From: Delphinus delphis
Taxonomy: Eukaryota > Chordata > Mammalia > Artiodactyla > Delphinidae
Direction of reading: 5' to 3'
DNA length: 64,000 nt
NCBI RefSeq assembly: GCF_949987515.2
Contig: NC_082687.1
Coordinates: 118,649,838-118,713,837 of the forward strand
The translations under genes were made by a program, and so were the position numbers. This document shows positions 51,635 to 61,907 of this stretch, one piece after another. The notes beneath the pieces are model-generated. The model was not told where the DNA came from. It was given only the letters and a program-made list of their open reading frames with translations, and ran no database searches. The stretch's first letter is position 1. Each line of letters starts with the position of its first letter.

Positions 51635-54600
51635 ATGGTAATAGGAACATACATATCGATAACTAACTTAAATGTAAATGGATTAAATGTTCCAATCAAA
51701 AGACACAGACTAGCTGAATGGATACAAAAACAAGACCTGTATATATGCTGTCTACAGGAGACCCACTTCAACCTAGGGACACATACAGACAGAAAGTGAG
51801 GGGACGAAAAAAGATACTCTATGCAAATGGAACTCAAAAGAAAGCTGGAGCAGCAATTCTCATATTAGACAAAACAGACTTTAAAATAAAGACTATTACA
51901 AGAGACAAAGAAGGACACTACATAATGATCAACAGATCAATCCAAGAAGAAGATAGAACAATTGTAAATATTTATGAACCCAACATAGGAGCCCCTCAAT
52001 ACATAAGGCAAATGTTAACAGCCAAAAAAGGGGAAATCGACAGTAACACAATCATAGTAGGGGACTTTATCACCCCACTTTCTCCAATGGACAGATCATG
52101 CAAAATGAAAATAAATAAGGAAACACAAGATTTAAATGATACATTAAACAAGATGGACTTAATTGATAGTTATAGGATATTCCACTCAAAAACAACAGAA
52201 TACACATTTTTCTCAAGTGCTCATGTAACATTCTCCAGGATACATCATATCCTGGGCCACAAATCAAGACTAGGTAAATTTAATAATATTGAAATCATAT
52301 CAAGTATCTTTTCTGACCACAATGCTATGAGACTAGAGATCAATTACAGGAAAAAATCTGTAAAAAATACAAACACATGGAGGCTAAACAATACACTACT
52401 AAATAACCAAGAGATCAGTGAAGAAATCAAACATGAAATCAAAAAAATACCTAGAAAAAACTGACAATGAAAACATGACAACCCAAAATCTATGGGATGC
52501 TGCGAAAGAAGTTCTAAGAGGGAAGTTTATAGCAATACAGTCCTACCTCAAGAAACAAGAAACATCTCAAATAAACAACCTAACCTGACAGCTAAAGCAG
52601 TTAGAGAAAGAAGAATAAGAAAAAACCCCAAAGTTAGCAGAAGGAAAGAAATCATAAAGATCAGATCAGAATTAAATGAAAAATAAATGAAGGAAAGGAT
52701 AGCAAAGATCAATAAAACTAAAAGCTGGGTCTTTGAGAAGATAAACAAAATTGATAACCCATTAGCCAGACTCATCAAGAAAAAGGGAGAAGACTCAAAT
52801 CAATAGAATTAGAAATGAAAAAGGAGAAGTAACAACTGACACTGCAGAAATATAAAGGATCATGAGAGATTACTACAAGCAACTATATGCCAATAAAATG
52901 GACAACCTGGACGAAATGGACACATTCTTAGAAAAGCACAACCTTCCGAGACTGAACCAGGAAGAAATAGAAAATATAAACAGACCAATCACAAGCACTG
53001 AAATTGAAAATGTGACTAAAAATCTTCCAGCAAACAAAAGCGCAGGACCAGATGGCTTCACAAGCAAATTGTATCAAACATTTAGAGAAGAGTTAACACC
53101 TATCCTTCTCAAACTCTTCCAAATATAGCGGAGGGAAGAACACTCCCAAACTCATTCTACGAGGCCACCATCACCTTGATACCAAAACCAGACAAGGATG
53201 TCACAAAGAAAGAAAACTACAGGCCAATATCACTGATGAACATAGATGCAAAAGTCCTCAACAAAACACTAGCAAACAGAATCCAACAGCACATTAAAAG
53301 GATCATACACCATGATCAAGTGGGGTTTTTCCCACGAATACAAGGATTCTTCAATATATGCAAATGAACCAACGTGATACGCCATATTAACAAACTGAAG
53401 GAGACAAACCATATGATAATCTCAATAGATGCAGAAAAACATTTCGACAAAATTCAACACCCATTTATGATAAAAACTCTCCAGAGAGCAGGCATAGAGG
53501 GAACCTACCTCAACATAATAAAGGCCATATATGACAAGCCCACAGCCAACATCATTCTCAATCGTGAAAAACTGAAACCATTTCCTCTAATTTCAGGAAC
53601 AAGACAAGGTTGCCCACTCTCACCACTATTATTAAACATAGTTTTGGAATTTTTAGCGACAGCAGTCAGAGAAGAACAAGAAATAAACAGAATCCAAATT
53701 GGAAAAGAAAAAGTAAAACTGTCACTGTTTTCAGATGACATGATACTATACATAGAGAATCTTAAAGATGATACCAGAAAACTACTAGAGCTACTGAATA
53801 AATTTGGACACAAAATTAATGTACAGAAATCTCTTGTATTCCTATATACTAATGATGAAAAATATGAATGAGAAATTAGGGAAACACTCCCATTTACCAC
53901 TGCAACAAAAAGAATAAAATATCTAGGAATAAACCTACCTAAGGAGACAAAAGACCTGTATCCAGAAAACTCTAAGACACTGATGAAAGAAATTAAAGAT
54001 GATACAAACAGATGGAGAGATATCATGTTCTTGGATTGGAAGAATCAACACTGTGAAAAAGACCAGACTTCCCAAAGCAATCTACAGATTCAGTGCAAAC
54101 CCTCAAACTACCAATGGCATTTTTCACAGAACTAGAACAAAAAATTTCACACTTTGTATGGAAACACAAAAGACCCTGAAGAGCCAAAGCAATCTTGAGA
54201 ACGAAAAACGGAGCTGGAGGAATCAGGCTCCCTGTCTTCAGACTATACTACAAAGCTACAGTAATCAAGACAGTATGGTACTGGCACAAAAACAGAAAGA
54301 TAGATCAATGGAACAGGATAGAAAGCTCAGAGATAAACCCACACACATATGGACACCTTATCTTTGGTAAAGGAGGCAAGAATATACAATGGAGAAAAGA
54401 CAGCCTCTTCAGTAAGTGGTGCTGGGAGAACTGGACAGTTACATGTAAAAGAATGAAATGAGAACACTCCCTAACACCATACACAAAAATAAACTCAAAA
54501 TGGATTAAAGACCTAAATGTAAGGCCAGACACTGTAAAACTCTTAGAGGAAAACATAGGCAGAACGCTCTATGACAAAAATCACAGCAAGATCCTTTTTG

Positions 54601-55106
54601 ACCCACCTCTTAGAGGAATGGAAATAAAAACAAATATAAACAAATGGGACCCAATGAAACTTAAAAGCTTTTGCACAGCAAAGGAAACCATGAACAAGAC
54701 GCAAAGACAACCCTCAGAATGGGAGAAAATATTTGCGAAGAAAGCAACTGACAAAGGATTAACCTCCAAAATTTACAAGCAGCTCATGCAGCTCTATGTT
54801 AAAAAAACAAATAACCCAATCCAAAAATGGGCAGAGGACCTAAATAGACATTTCTCCAAAGAAGATATACAGATTGCCAACAAATATATGTAAGGATGCT
54901 CAACATCACTAATCATTAGAGAAATGCAAATCAAAACTACAATGAGGTATCACTTCACACCGGTCAGAATGGCCATCATCAAAAAATCTAGAAACAATAA
55001 ATGCTGGAGAGGGTGTGGAGAAAAGGGAACCCTCTTGCACTGTTGGTGGGAGTGTAAATTGATACAGCCACTATGGAGGACAGTATGGAGGTTCCTTGAT
55101 ATCTAA
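51635..55106 (+). pseudogene. L1 ORF2 (endonuclease and reverse transcriptase), broken
   Basis: ORF2 normally supplies the nick and reverse transcription for L1 insertion. It begins at ATG 51635 and hits TGA at 51797 after 54 codons, including LYICCLQETHF. The next frame (from 51718) covers the rest of the endonuclease. It keeps SDHNAMRLEI, but shows GDFITPLS where a catalytic Asn is expected and SRIHHILGHK where a catalytic Asp is expected. Reverse transcriptase blocks follow: [47 protein letters not shown] and the active-site motif FSDDMILYI near 53728. The cysteine-rich end is [18 protein letters not shown] near 55000. At least five frame breaks separate these parts. Confidence 0.85.
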
Positions 55107-55785
55107 AAACAGAACTACGATATGACCCAGCAATCCCACTACTGGGCATATACCCTGAGAAAACCATAATTCAAAAAGAGTCATGTACCACATTTTTCAT
55201 TGTAGCACTAATTACAATAGCCAGGATATGGAAGCAACCTAAGTGTCCATTGACAGATGAATGGATAAAGAAGATGTGGCACATATATACAATGGAATAT
55301 TACTCAGCCATAAAAAGAAACAAAATGAGTTATCTGTAGTGAGGTGGATGGACCTAGAGCCTGTCACACAGAGTGAAGTAAGTCAGAGAAAAACAAATAC
55401 CATATGCTAACGCATATATATGGAATCTAAAAAAAAAAAAAAAAAAAAGGTTCTGAAGAACCTCAGGGCAGGACAGGAATAAAGACGCAGATGTAGAGAA
55501 CGGACTTGAGGACACGGGGAGGGGGAAGGGTAAGCTGGGACGAAGTGAGAGAGTGGCATGGACATACATACACTACCACATGTAAAATAGCTAGCTAGTG
55601 GGAAGCAGCAGCATAGCACAGGGAGATCAGCTCGGTTCTTTGTGTCCACCTAGAGGGAGATGCAAGAGGGAGGGGATATATGGATATATGTTTACGTATA
55701 GCTGATTCACTTTGTTATACAGTAGAAACTAACACACCATTGTAAAGCAATTATACTCCAATAAAGACGTTAAAAAAAAAAAAAG

Positions 55786-56091
55786 CCATCATCCTAAGTG
55801 AAAGAAGCCAGACTCAAAAGGCCACATATTATATGATTCCATTCATATGGAAGTCCAGAATAGGGACAGAAAGTAGATTAGTGGTTGTCTAGGGCTGGGG
55901 GTGGAGATGGGAAACACAGGAGTGGTAGCGAACGGGTAACGTGTTTCTTTTTAGGGAGATGAAAATGTCCTAAAATTGACTGTAGGGATGGCTGCACATA
56001 TCTATGAATATACTAAAAACTATATTACACACTTTAGGTAGATTGTATGATATGTGAATTATACCTCAATAAAGCTGTTTAAAAAAAAGAG
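55786..56091 (+). mobile_element. Older L1 3' UTR directly after the young L1
   Basis: This is a different L1 subfamily 3' end: gtgaaagaagccagactcaa, tggttgtctagggctggggg, ttatacctcaataaagctgt and a short A run. It is closely related to the tail at 15730-16024. It begins immediately after the A run of the large L1, so either that L1 inserted here or carried this piece as a 3' transduction. Confidence 0.75.
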
Positions 56092-57129
56092 ATTTCATAG
56101 TCTATCTCAGTTAAGGAGATGAGTTTTAAAAGAACTTCATAAAATTGGTGTATGTTAAACAGAACCATCTTCTGTTATAACTGAGTCGAGGTTGTATCTA
56201 GAGATTCTTATTTAGAAAACAGCCAAACCATTTTTTTAAAACAAGCAAGCATACTCACACGCATCACACTTTCTAAAACATTCTACTGTAAGCTGACAAA
56301 GATATGACAAAATTTAATCTCCAGGAGGAATCTGAAGCGTCCCACTGGTCAAAGCCTAATTATTCAGAATGGACAGTACCTCAGAGTCACTCACTTCCTG
56401 ACTTTCATTTATTCATTGTTTCATTTATTGATTCTTTCATTTCCTTCTCCTCAGAGACAGGCCTTTTGACAAGTAGTGTGCCGATCCTCTGCTCTCTCAC
56501 ATCCCATTTGATTCTCATTCTCGTTCAATCACGTATTACTTGAGTTATGCCAGCGAACGCCCCCATCAGGTCAGCAATGAGCTCCTAGTGGCTCAATCCA
56601 ATGGTCACTTTTCATCATGGCCTTCCCTGACCTCTCCCCAGTTGCTTCACAAAATGTCCAGCCACGTGCCTGGGCCTGGAGGCTGCATGGCACGGGGGGC
56701 CTTGCCCTGTTCTCTGAACCCTGTGCTGTTGGCAGTAACATCACATGGAAGCAACTGGGGCAGAGCTCCCAGCTCAGCAGCTTACCCAGCTGCTCCTTGA
56801 GGAGCATCCAGGTCACTCCCTTTGAACTCTGTCTGAAGTGGGCACTGTGAGAGAATGACAACCACCCAAGACAGAAAAAACAAAAACCTAAAAATAACAA
56901 TGGTAACAGTAAGGAGAACAGGACTCTAATGAATTATCCAGACTCGCCAATTTCTTCTGTGAGACAAAATCAACTTTTGCACTAAGTAAATCAACCTGGA
57001 TTCTTTACCTTATGGTTGTGAACTGGGAAGGTGTGGCTTTTCACACACACGCAAAATAAAGGCTTAGAGTCCAATTTATTTGAAAAACTATGAAAATATT
57101 TTATTTTAACCTTAAGTCGATAATATGTG
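56092..57129. other. Intronic DNA, unassigned
   Basis: Several short frames on both strands, none with a known motif. The part 56370-56650 may hold ancient LINE-like fragments (ctcaatccaatggtcacttt), but I cannot assign it. The segment at 56250-56290 was checked and rejected as a zinc-finger exon. Confidence 0.35.
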
Positions 57130-57425
57130 TTTATCTTCATTCCAGATCCCTCTGTTGAACCTCTGCCTTGAGATATCCATACACCCACCAGGTATCTTCA
57201 TTTGGATATCTCACAAACAACTCAAATTCAGCATTCCTGGGCTTTAGACGCTGATCCTCTGTGTCCTGTACATCCTGTCCTGATTAGTTATACCACGATC
57301 ATCCAGCTATCAAAAAAGAAACTTAAACAGCCATTCAAGATGCCCTTTTTTTTACTCACTTCTCCCTACATCTAACCTCTGAAGTCATATTAATTTCACT
57401 TCTCTTATATTTCTAGAACTTTATT
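57130..57425 (+). mobile_element. L2 fragment
   Basis: It contains L2-like phrases tttggatatctcacaaacaa, ctcaaattcagcattcctgg and cttctccctacatctaacc. Confidence 0.45.
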
Positions 57426-58361
57426 CCTTGAAGGTGATGGCAAGAATGAAAATAATATTCATAGCATCAGCAGCAGGAGTAGTAGCAGGAACGGTTATTA
57501 ATTGATTTCTTAATCATTAACCTTCAACCATGCACACACAGAGAAAAAGAACTGGAAGAAAACAGCAAGATGCTAATGCTCATGGGGCTAACTCCTGCAT
57601 CATCGAAGTCCAGATAATGTTTTATTTTCTTCTTCATAAAGTATGAAAAGCAAAGTAATTTTTTAGATTTTCAAAGTAAGTGTTTTACATTAGTGATAAG
57701 AAGGCTAAAATGTTTAATTCCTATTTATCTATTAACAATCTAATCAATCTAGATAATAGATAAAGCATGATAAACAGTAAAGTGATGGACAGGAAAAGTC
57801 GTTTCACAAATTTTTAGCAATCATAAATTAATTTAATATTCACAGCTATTCTCTTTGTATCACAGAGCTTTATATGTGGTATTACTCTCCAAAGACCAAT
57901 AGAATAGCCAGCACAAAAAAAAAAATCAAAGATTTACAGTCATCAGATTAGTTATATGTTAATTAAACCTAATGTAGTATATTGAATTATTATTTTCTTT
58001 CATGATAGCCAAAATTGATCGAGCAAGGAACGAAATATAGATAATACTAAGGAATTTTAGAGAAGGGAGCATAACAAATTCATTCCCCATTTTACCTGGT
58101 GTCGTAATACAGAAATTTCCACTACAGACATGAGCTTTTTCTCCTCTTTTAGAATCTGATTGTTCTGAGTTTGAAAAATGCTCATCCTCTCCTAGGTGTA
58201 ACTCTGGGGAAGTCATGCAACCTCACTGAACCTCTGAAAAATGGGACCAAACATTCAGGTTTGTTTACAGCAGTCTCTATGCCAGTTACCACACGACAAG
58301 TAGCACTCCCTTTCACTTACACGAGTGACCCAACTGGGACAATAAAAACATATGGTCACCT

Positions 58362-58746
58362 ACTATGGATTGAATTGTGTCCCCCAAATTCACATGTTGC
58401 AGTCCTAACCCCAGTACCTGAGCATATGACTCTATCTGGAAATAAGGTTGTTGGAAATGTTCCTAGAGTAGTCTGGGTCCCTAATCTTATATGGCTGGTG
58501 TCCTTTTAAGAACATGGCCTTGTAGAGACAGACAAACACAGGGAGAATGCCAGGTGAAGAGTGGAGTTATGCTGCCACAGCAAGGAACCACCAGAAGCCG
58601 GAAGAAAAGCCTGGAACAGATCCTTCCCTGGAGACTTCAGAGGGAGCACAGTCCTGCTCACACCCAGCCTCCAGAACCGCGGGACAACAAATTTTTGTTG
58701 TTTAAGCCACTCTGTGGTCCTTTGTTACAGTCCTAGCACACTCATA
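58362..58746 (+). mobile_element. MLT1-like MaLR LTR
   Basis: The order of motifs is complete from start to end: actatggattgaattgtgtc, ccccagtacctgagcatatg, ggtccctaatcttatatggc, cctggaacagatccttccct, cctccagaaccgcgggacaa, ttgttgtttaagccactctg and cctagcacactcatac. Both coding-looking frames inside are incidental. Confidence 0.75.
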
Positions 58747-58789
58747 CAATCACCCTGCTCATAATGGAGGCGATTATTATCTTCACTGA

Positions 58790-58808
58790 TGTCTGTCTGT
58801 CTGTCTGC
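58790..58808. repeat. (GTCT)n short repeat
   Basis: About four and a half GTCT units, with a further interrupted unit to 58814. Confidence 0.9.
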
Positions 58809-59646
58809 TGTCTGCGAGGCCTGTGTAGACTGCTCAGGAGAGAAACTGGTACTCTAGACGGCCAGTGTTTCCACCCCATCCCCACTCTAACCCTGAGATC
58901 CAGCGATACTGAGGTGATAGGTTTGGGAAACTTGGGTTAAGTCCCACTCCACTCATTCATTCCACTACCCCAGGATGTAACTCCAGTTTTAAAGGATGTC
59001 ACTGGGTAGATGGCTTTAATAAACAGAAGTTATTTGAAAACTAGAGTATGAGGTTTGCAAATCAGCGTAGGCTACATTAAGCTGCTACCCTTTTGGCTGG
59101 AGCATGTTTAGGGCAAGCCTGCCTCTCTTAGACTCTGAGGACAAAGCTACCTGCTGTCCCACACAATCTAAAGCTGAAGGTTACGTGTATAAGTCAACAT
59201 GCTGATAAACAGTAAAGTTATTTGTCTAATTTGCATATTAAAGACAAGCTGATATTCTTAGGGTTTTTTTTTTTCACATTATGCATGTGATATTTTCCCT
59301 CATTAGTGCAAGGTATTGTGATGAGTAAGTTTCCAGGAAATATTTTTGTCTACATATAAAATTATCCTGGTATGAACAGGAATTTTCTTGAGTTAACTCT
59401 AAGAACACAGATCTTTTTTCTTGCTTGAACACTGCCAGTACATAGGTTCTGATGTACAATATGGTGCAAATCCAAGTAATGATTACTTTTAAATATCTGG
59501 TAGATTTAGATACTGACCGTTTACATTTTGCATAGGCTCATAGCAATGTTCAAATTCTGACTAACATGAAAATTAATCTTAAAACTAGCTAAAAAAATTG
59601 AGCTTAAAAACCAATGTAAATGGAAATAATATAATAGCTGAAACAC

Positions 59647-59670
59647 ACAGAGCCTACTAGTAGGCTCTGT
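59647..59670. repeat. Perfect 24-bp palindrome
   Basis: The left half is ACAGAGCCTACT, followed without spacer by its exact reverse complement. The flanking bases do not pair. Confidence 0.97.
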
Positions 59671-59734
59671 TCTACGGTTCAGAATACTTAAGGTATATTA
59701 GTAATTTTGTTTCTTGTAACAACATTATGATCTA

Positions 59735-59865
59735 GGAATTCATATCTCTAGATTACAAATGAGGAAAGCAGGCACAGAAAAGATAAGTGATTTGCTCAAG
59801 ATGACATAGCTATTAAATAGTGGAATCAGAATTTTAACCCTTAATCTTTAACTCTTATACCATAA
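59735..59865 (-). mobile_element. MIR SINE, reverse orientation
   Basis: Reverse MIR phrases: gattacaaatgaggaaagca, gatttgctcaagatgacata, tagctattaaatagtgga, then aattttaacccttaatct. Confidence 0.6.
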
Positions 59866-60469
59866 TATAAATTAGTAATATGGCTAGTATTTTATATAAA
59901 TTAGGGTAGACTTCCTAAAGTTACTGACAAAAACTCTGCTTCTTGCAATTACAGCTGACATCAACCAGATCTTTCTGACTGGTATACCGAGGCATTCTTT
60001 TAGTTACCAAAGCTCATCAGGAAAAAGTCAGGGGCAGGTTAGGAATGTATGTTATATCTCAAAGCAGATCCCAAGCGGATGCAAATACTGACATAATATT
60101 AAACTCTGCCTTGAGAACTACATACAGGTAACCACCTTCAACATTCAGAAGGGAAAAACAGTACTGCCAAATAGCCCATACTACACTATGAGATTTAGCT
60201 ACCAGTAGTTAGATTCAATAAGCATAGTAACATAAATAATATTGAAGTGTACTTAACAGCAAAATATTTCTCATTTAACTAAGGAAAATAGATGAGTTCT
60301 TCGCATCTGCTTCTTTCTTTAAATTATGTTCTGACACTGAATATCATTGAAGTCCGCTTGTGTTTTCTTCAAAAACATCAAGGAACATACAGAAACATGA
60401 TGACAACTGTAAAAGGTTGATTTTAAGCTGACGTTACAAGGTGCCACAAAGTAGGCAGTCCATGAAGCT

Positions 60470-60630
60470 AATTTACTCATTCATTAAATAGATATTTTTT
60501 GGGCACATACCATCTTCTAGTTACTGTCCTGGGCTTTGGGAATGCAGTTGCGAATAGATTCACAAAATCACAGCCTCTTCAATTTTACTAGTGTAAATGA
60601 GAAAGACAAGTAAACATTAAGAAAAAAACA
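60470..60630 (-). mobile_element. L2 3' end, reverse orientation
   Basis: It starts actcattcattaaatagata and continues ttactgtcctgggctttggg and aatgcagttgcgaatagatt, a reverse L2 tail. Confidence 0.55.
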
Positions 60631-60681
60631 TAAGATAATTCCAGATACTGACATTGTAGGAAGAAAATAAAACAAGGAGAT

Positions 60682-60782
60682 AGGTTTAAGAAAGACCTTT
60701 GGTGGGAGTGCACACAGGTTTAAGAAAGACCTCTGGTGGGAGTGCACACAGGTTTAAGAAAGACCTCTGGTGGGAGTGCACA
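60682..60782. repeat. 34-bp minisatellite, three copies
   Basis: Units start at 60682, 60716 and 60750 with an exact 34-bp period. They share aggtttaagaaagacct and ggtgggagtgcacac. The first copy differs from the others by one base (cctttgg against cctctgg), and the third is one base short. Confidence 0.97.
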
Positions 60783-61706
60783 GGAAAAGGACTTAGGAAA
60801 AGGTCATTAGGAAAGGCAAAAGAATTGAATGAATGTAGTACCTAGATGCCAATTCAAGCACACTTTTTTGTAACCCTTAATCATTGAATTGGAAGCATTT
60901 TAGCTTTACTGGACTTGAAATAGGTCCCTCCAAATTCTCACTGCGGGCACACCTGAGACAGAAGAAGCTTAGAAGTATCTGAAATATGCAAGAGGGGCTG
61001 TGTGGATATTCAGAAAAGAGCTCCAGAAAATTGCAGATGGCCTTCCAAAGGCAGCTGGTGGTAATGAAAGGGGACATCTGGGTGCCACATGTAAGACTTT
61101 ACCAGAGTCTAGCCTGGTCCCCAAATAAGTTACCTTGAGTCTTTTACAAAGAAAATGCATTATGACCACAACCATCCACTGGCAAGTATGGGCAAAAACA
61201 ATAGGAAAAAAATCTGATTCTAGTTTAATATATGCCATTAGTATTATAATTTATTGACTTTACCATTATTTTGTGCAATATAATTAAACACATCAGAAGA
61301 ATTCCAGGCCTCACTAAAGGATTAACATACTAATATTAAAACAATATCTTAAAATGTGTGAAGGGAATTCAGGTTAGCATGAATCTTCAGGATAAAAGGA
61401 AAGATCTTAAAGCCACTAAACCACTGAACATCCATCTATTGCCATGTAACCACCCCAACGTCCATCTTGAACAAATCCTTTCTAAAGATCTATGTTTACA
61501 CAACATGAAATTACTAAAGAAAATATTGCAAACTTTGATATACCTATGTTAGATATCTTGATATTCTTAAATTTAGACCATGGATTTAATTTTAGATATG
61601 AACTTGATCACTCTATTAGAAGCTCAGAAATCAAATATCATTTCATACCACTAAACACACTGAATGCAAAAAACTTAGTAATATTGACTGTAATCAATTT
61701 TTAAAA

Positions 61707-61895
61707 GTTTTTTTGATGTGGTCCATTTTTAAAGTCTTTATTGAATCTGTTACAATATTGCTTCTGTTTTATGTTTTGGTTTTTTGGCCATGAGGCATAT
61801 GGGATCTCAGCTCCCCGACCAGGGATCGAACCCATACCCCCTGCACTGGAAAGCGAAGTCTTAACCACTGGACCGCCAGGGAAGTCCCTTTACCA
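61707..61895 (-). mobile_element. Cetartiodactyl tRNA-derived SINE, reverse orientation
   Basis: Read on the minus strand it begins with ggacttccctggcggtccag and contains ggttcgatccctggtcgggg and ctcatggccaaaaaacc, ending in an A-rich tail (T run near 61709). A 12-bp target duplication caatttttaaaa flanks it (61695-61706 and 61896-61907). It is a short variant, different from the four forward copies. Confidence 0.85.
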
Positions 61896-61907
61896 CAATT
61901 TTTAAAA

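Larger units (their letters stand above)
49994..55785 (+). mobile_element. Near full-length, inactive L1 (cetartiodactyl type)
   Basis: The L1 lies antisense to PRDM5. In order it has part of a 5' UTR (aatggcagactcccagaggg; gagccacagccatcccctgc), a broken ORF1, an inter-ORF spacer, a broken ORF2, and a 3' UTR. The 3' UTR ends ttatactccaataaagacgt and an A run. The 5' UTR is shorter than usual for the family, so 5' truncation or deletion is likely. Several stops and frameshifts, plus endonuclease active-site changes, show it is dead. Confidence 0.92.

Noticed and set aside
56250..56290. Minus-strand trace reading KCDAC between an AG and a GT, like the start of a zinc finger
   Set aside because: It would be an 18-base micro-exon holding only the first cysteine pair. 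The exon at 49597 begins in phase 1 with the linker GERP, so the upstream exon must end with a complete finger and HTG. This does not fit.
60682..60782. CRISPR-like direct repeats
   Set aside because: The copies are directly adjacent with no spacers, and the DNA is mammalian. It is a minisatellite.
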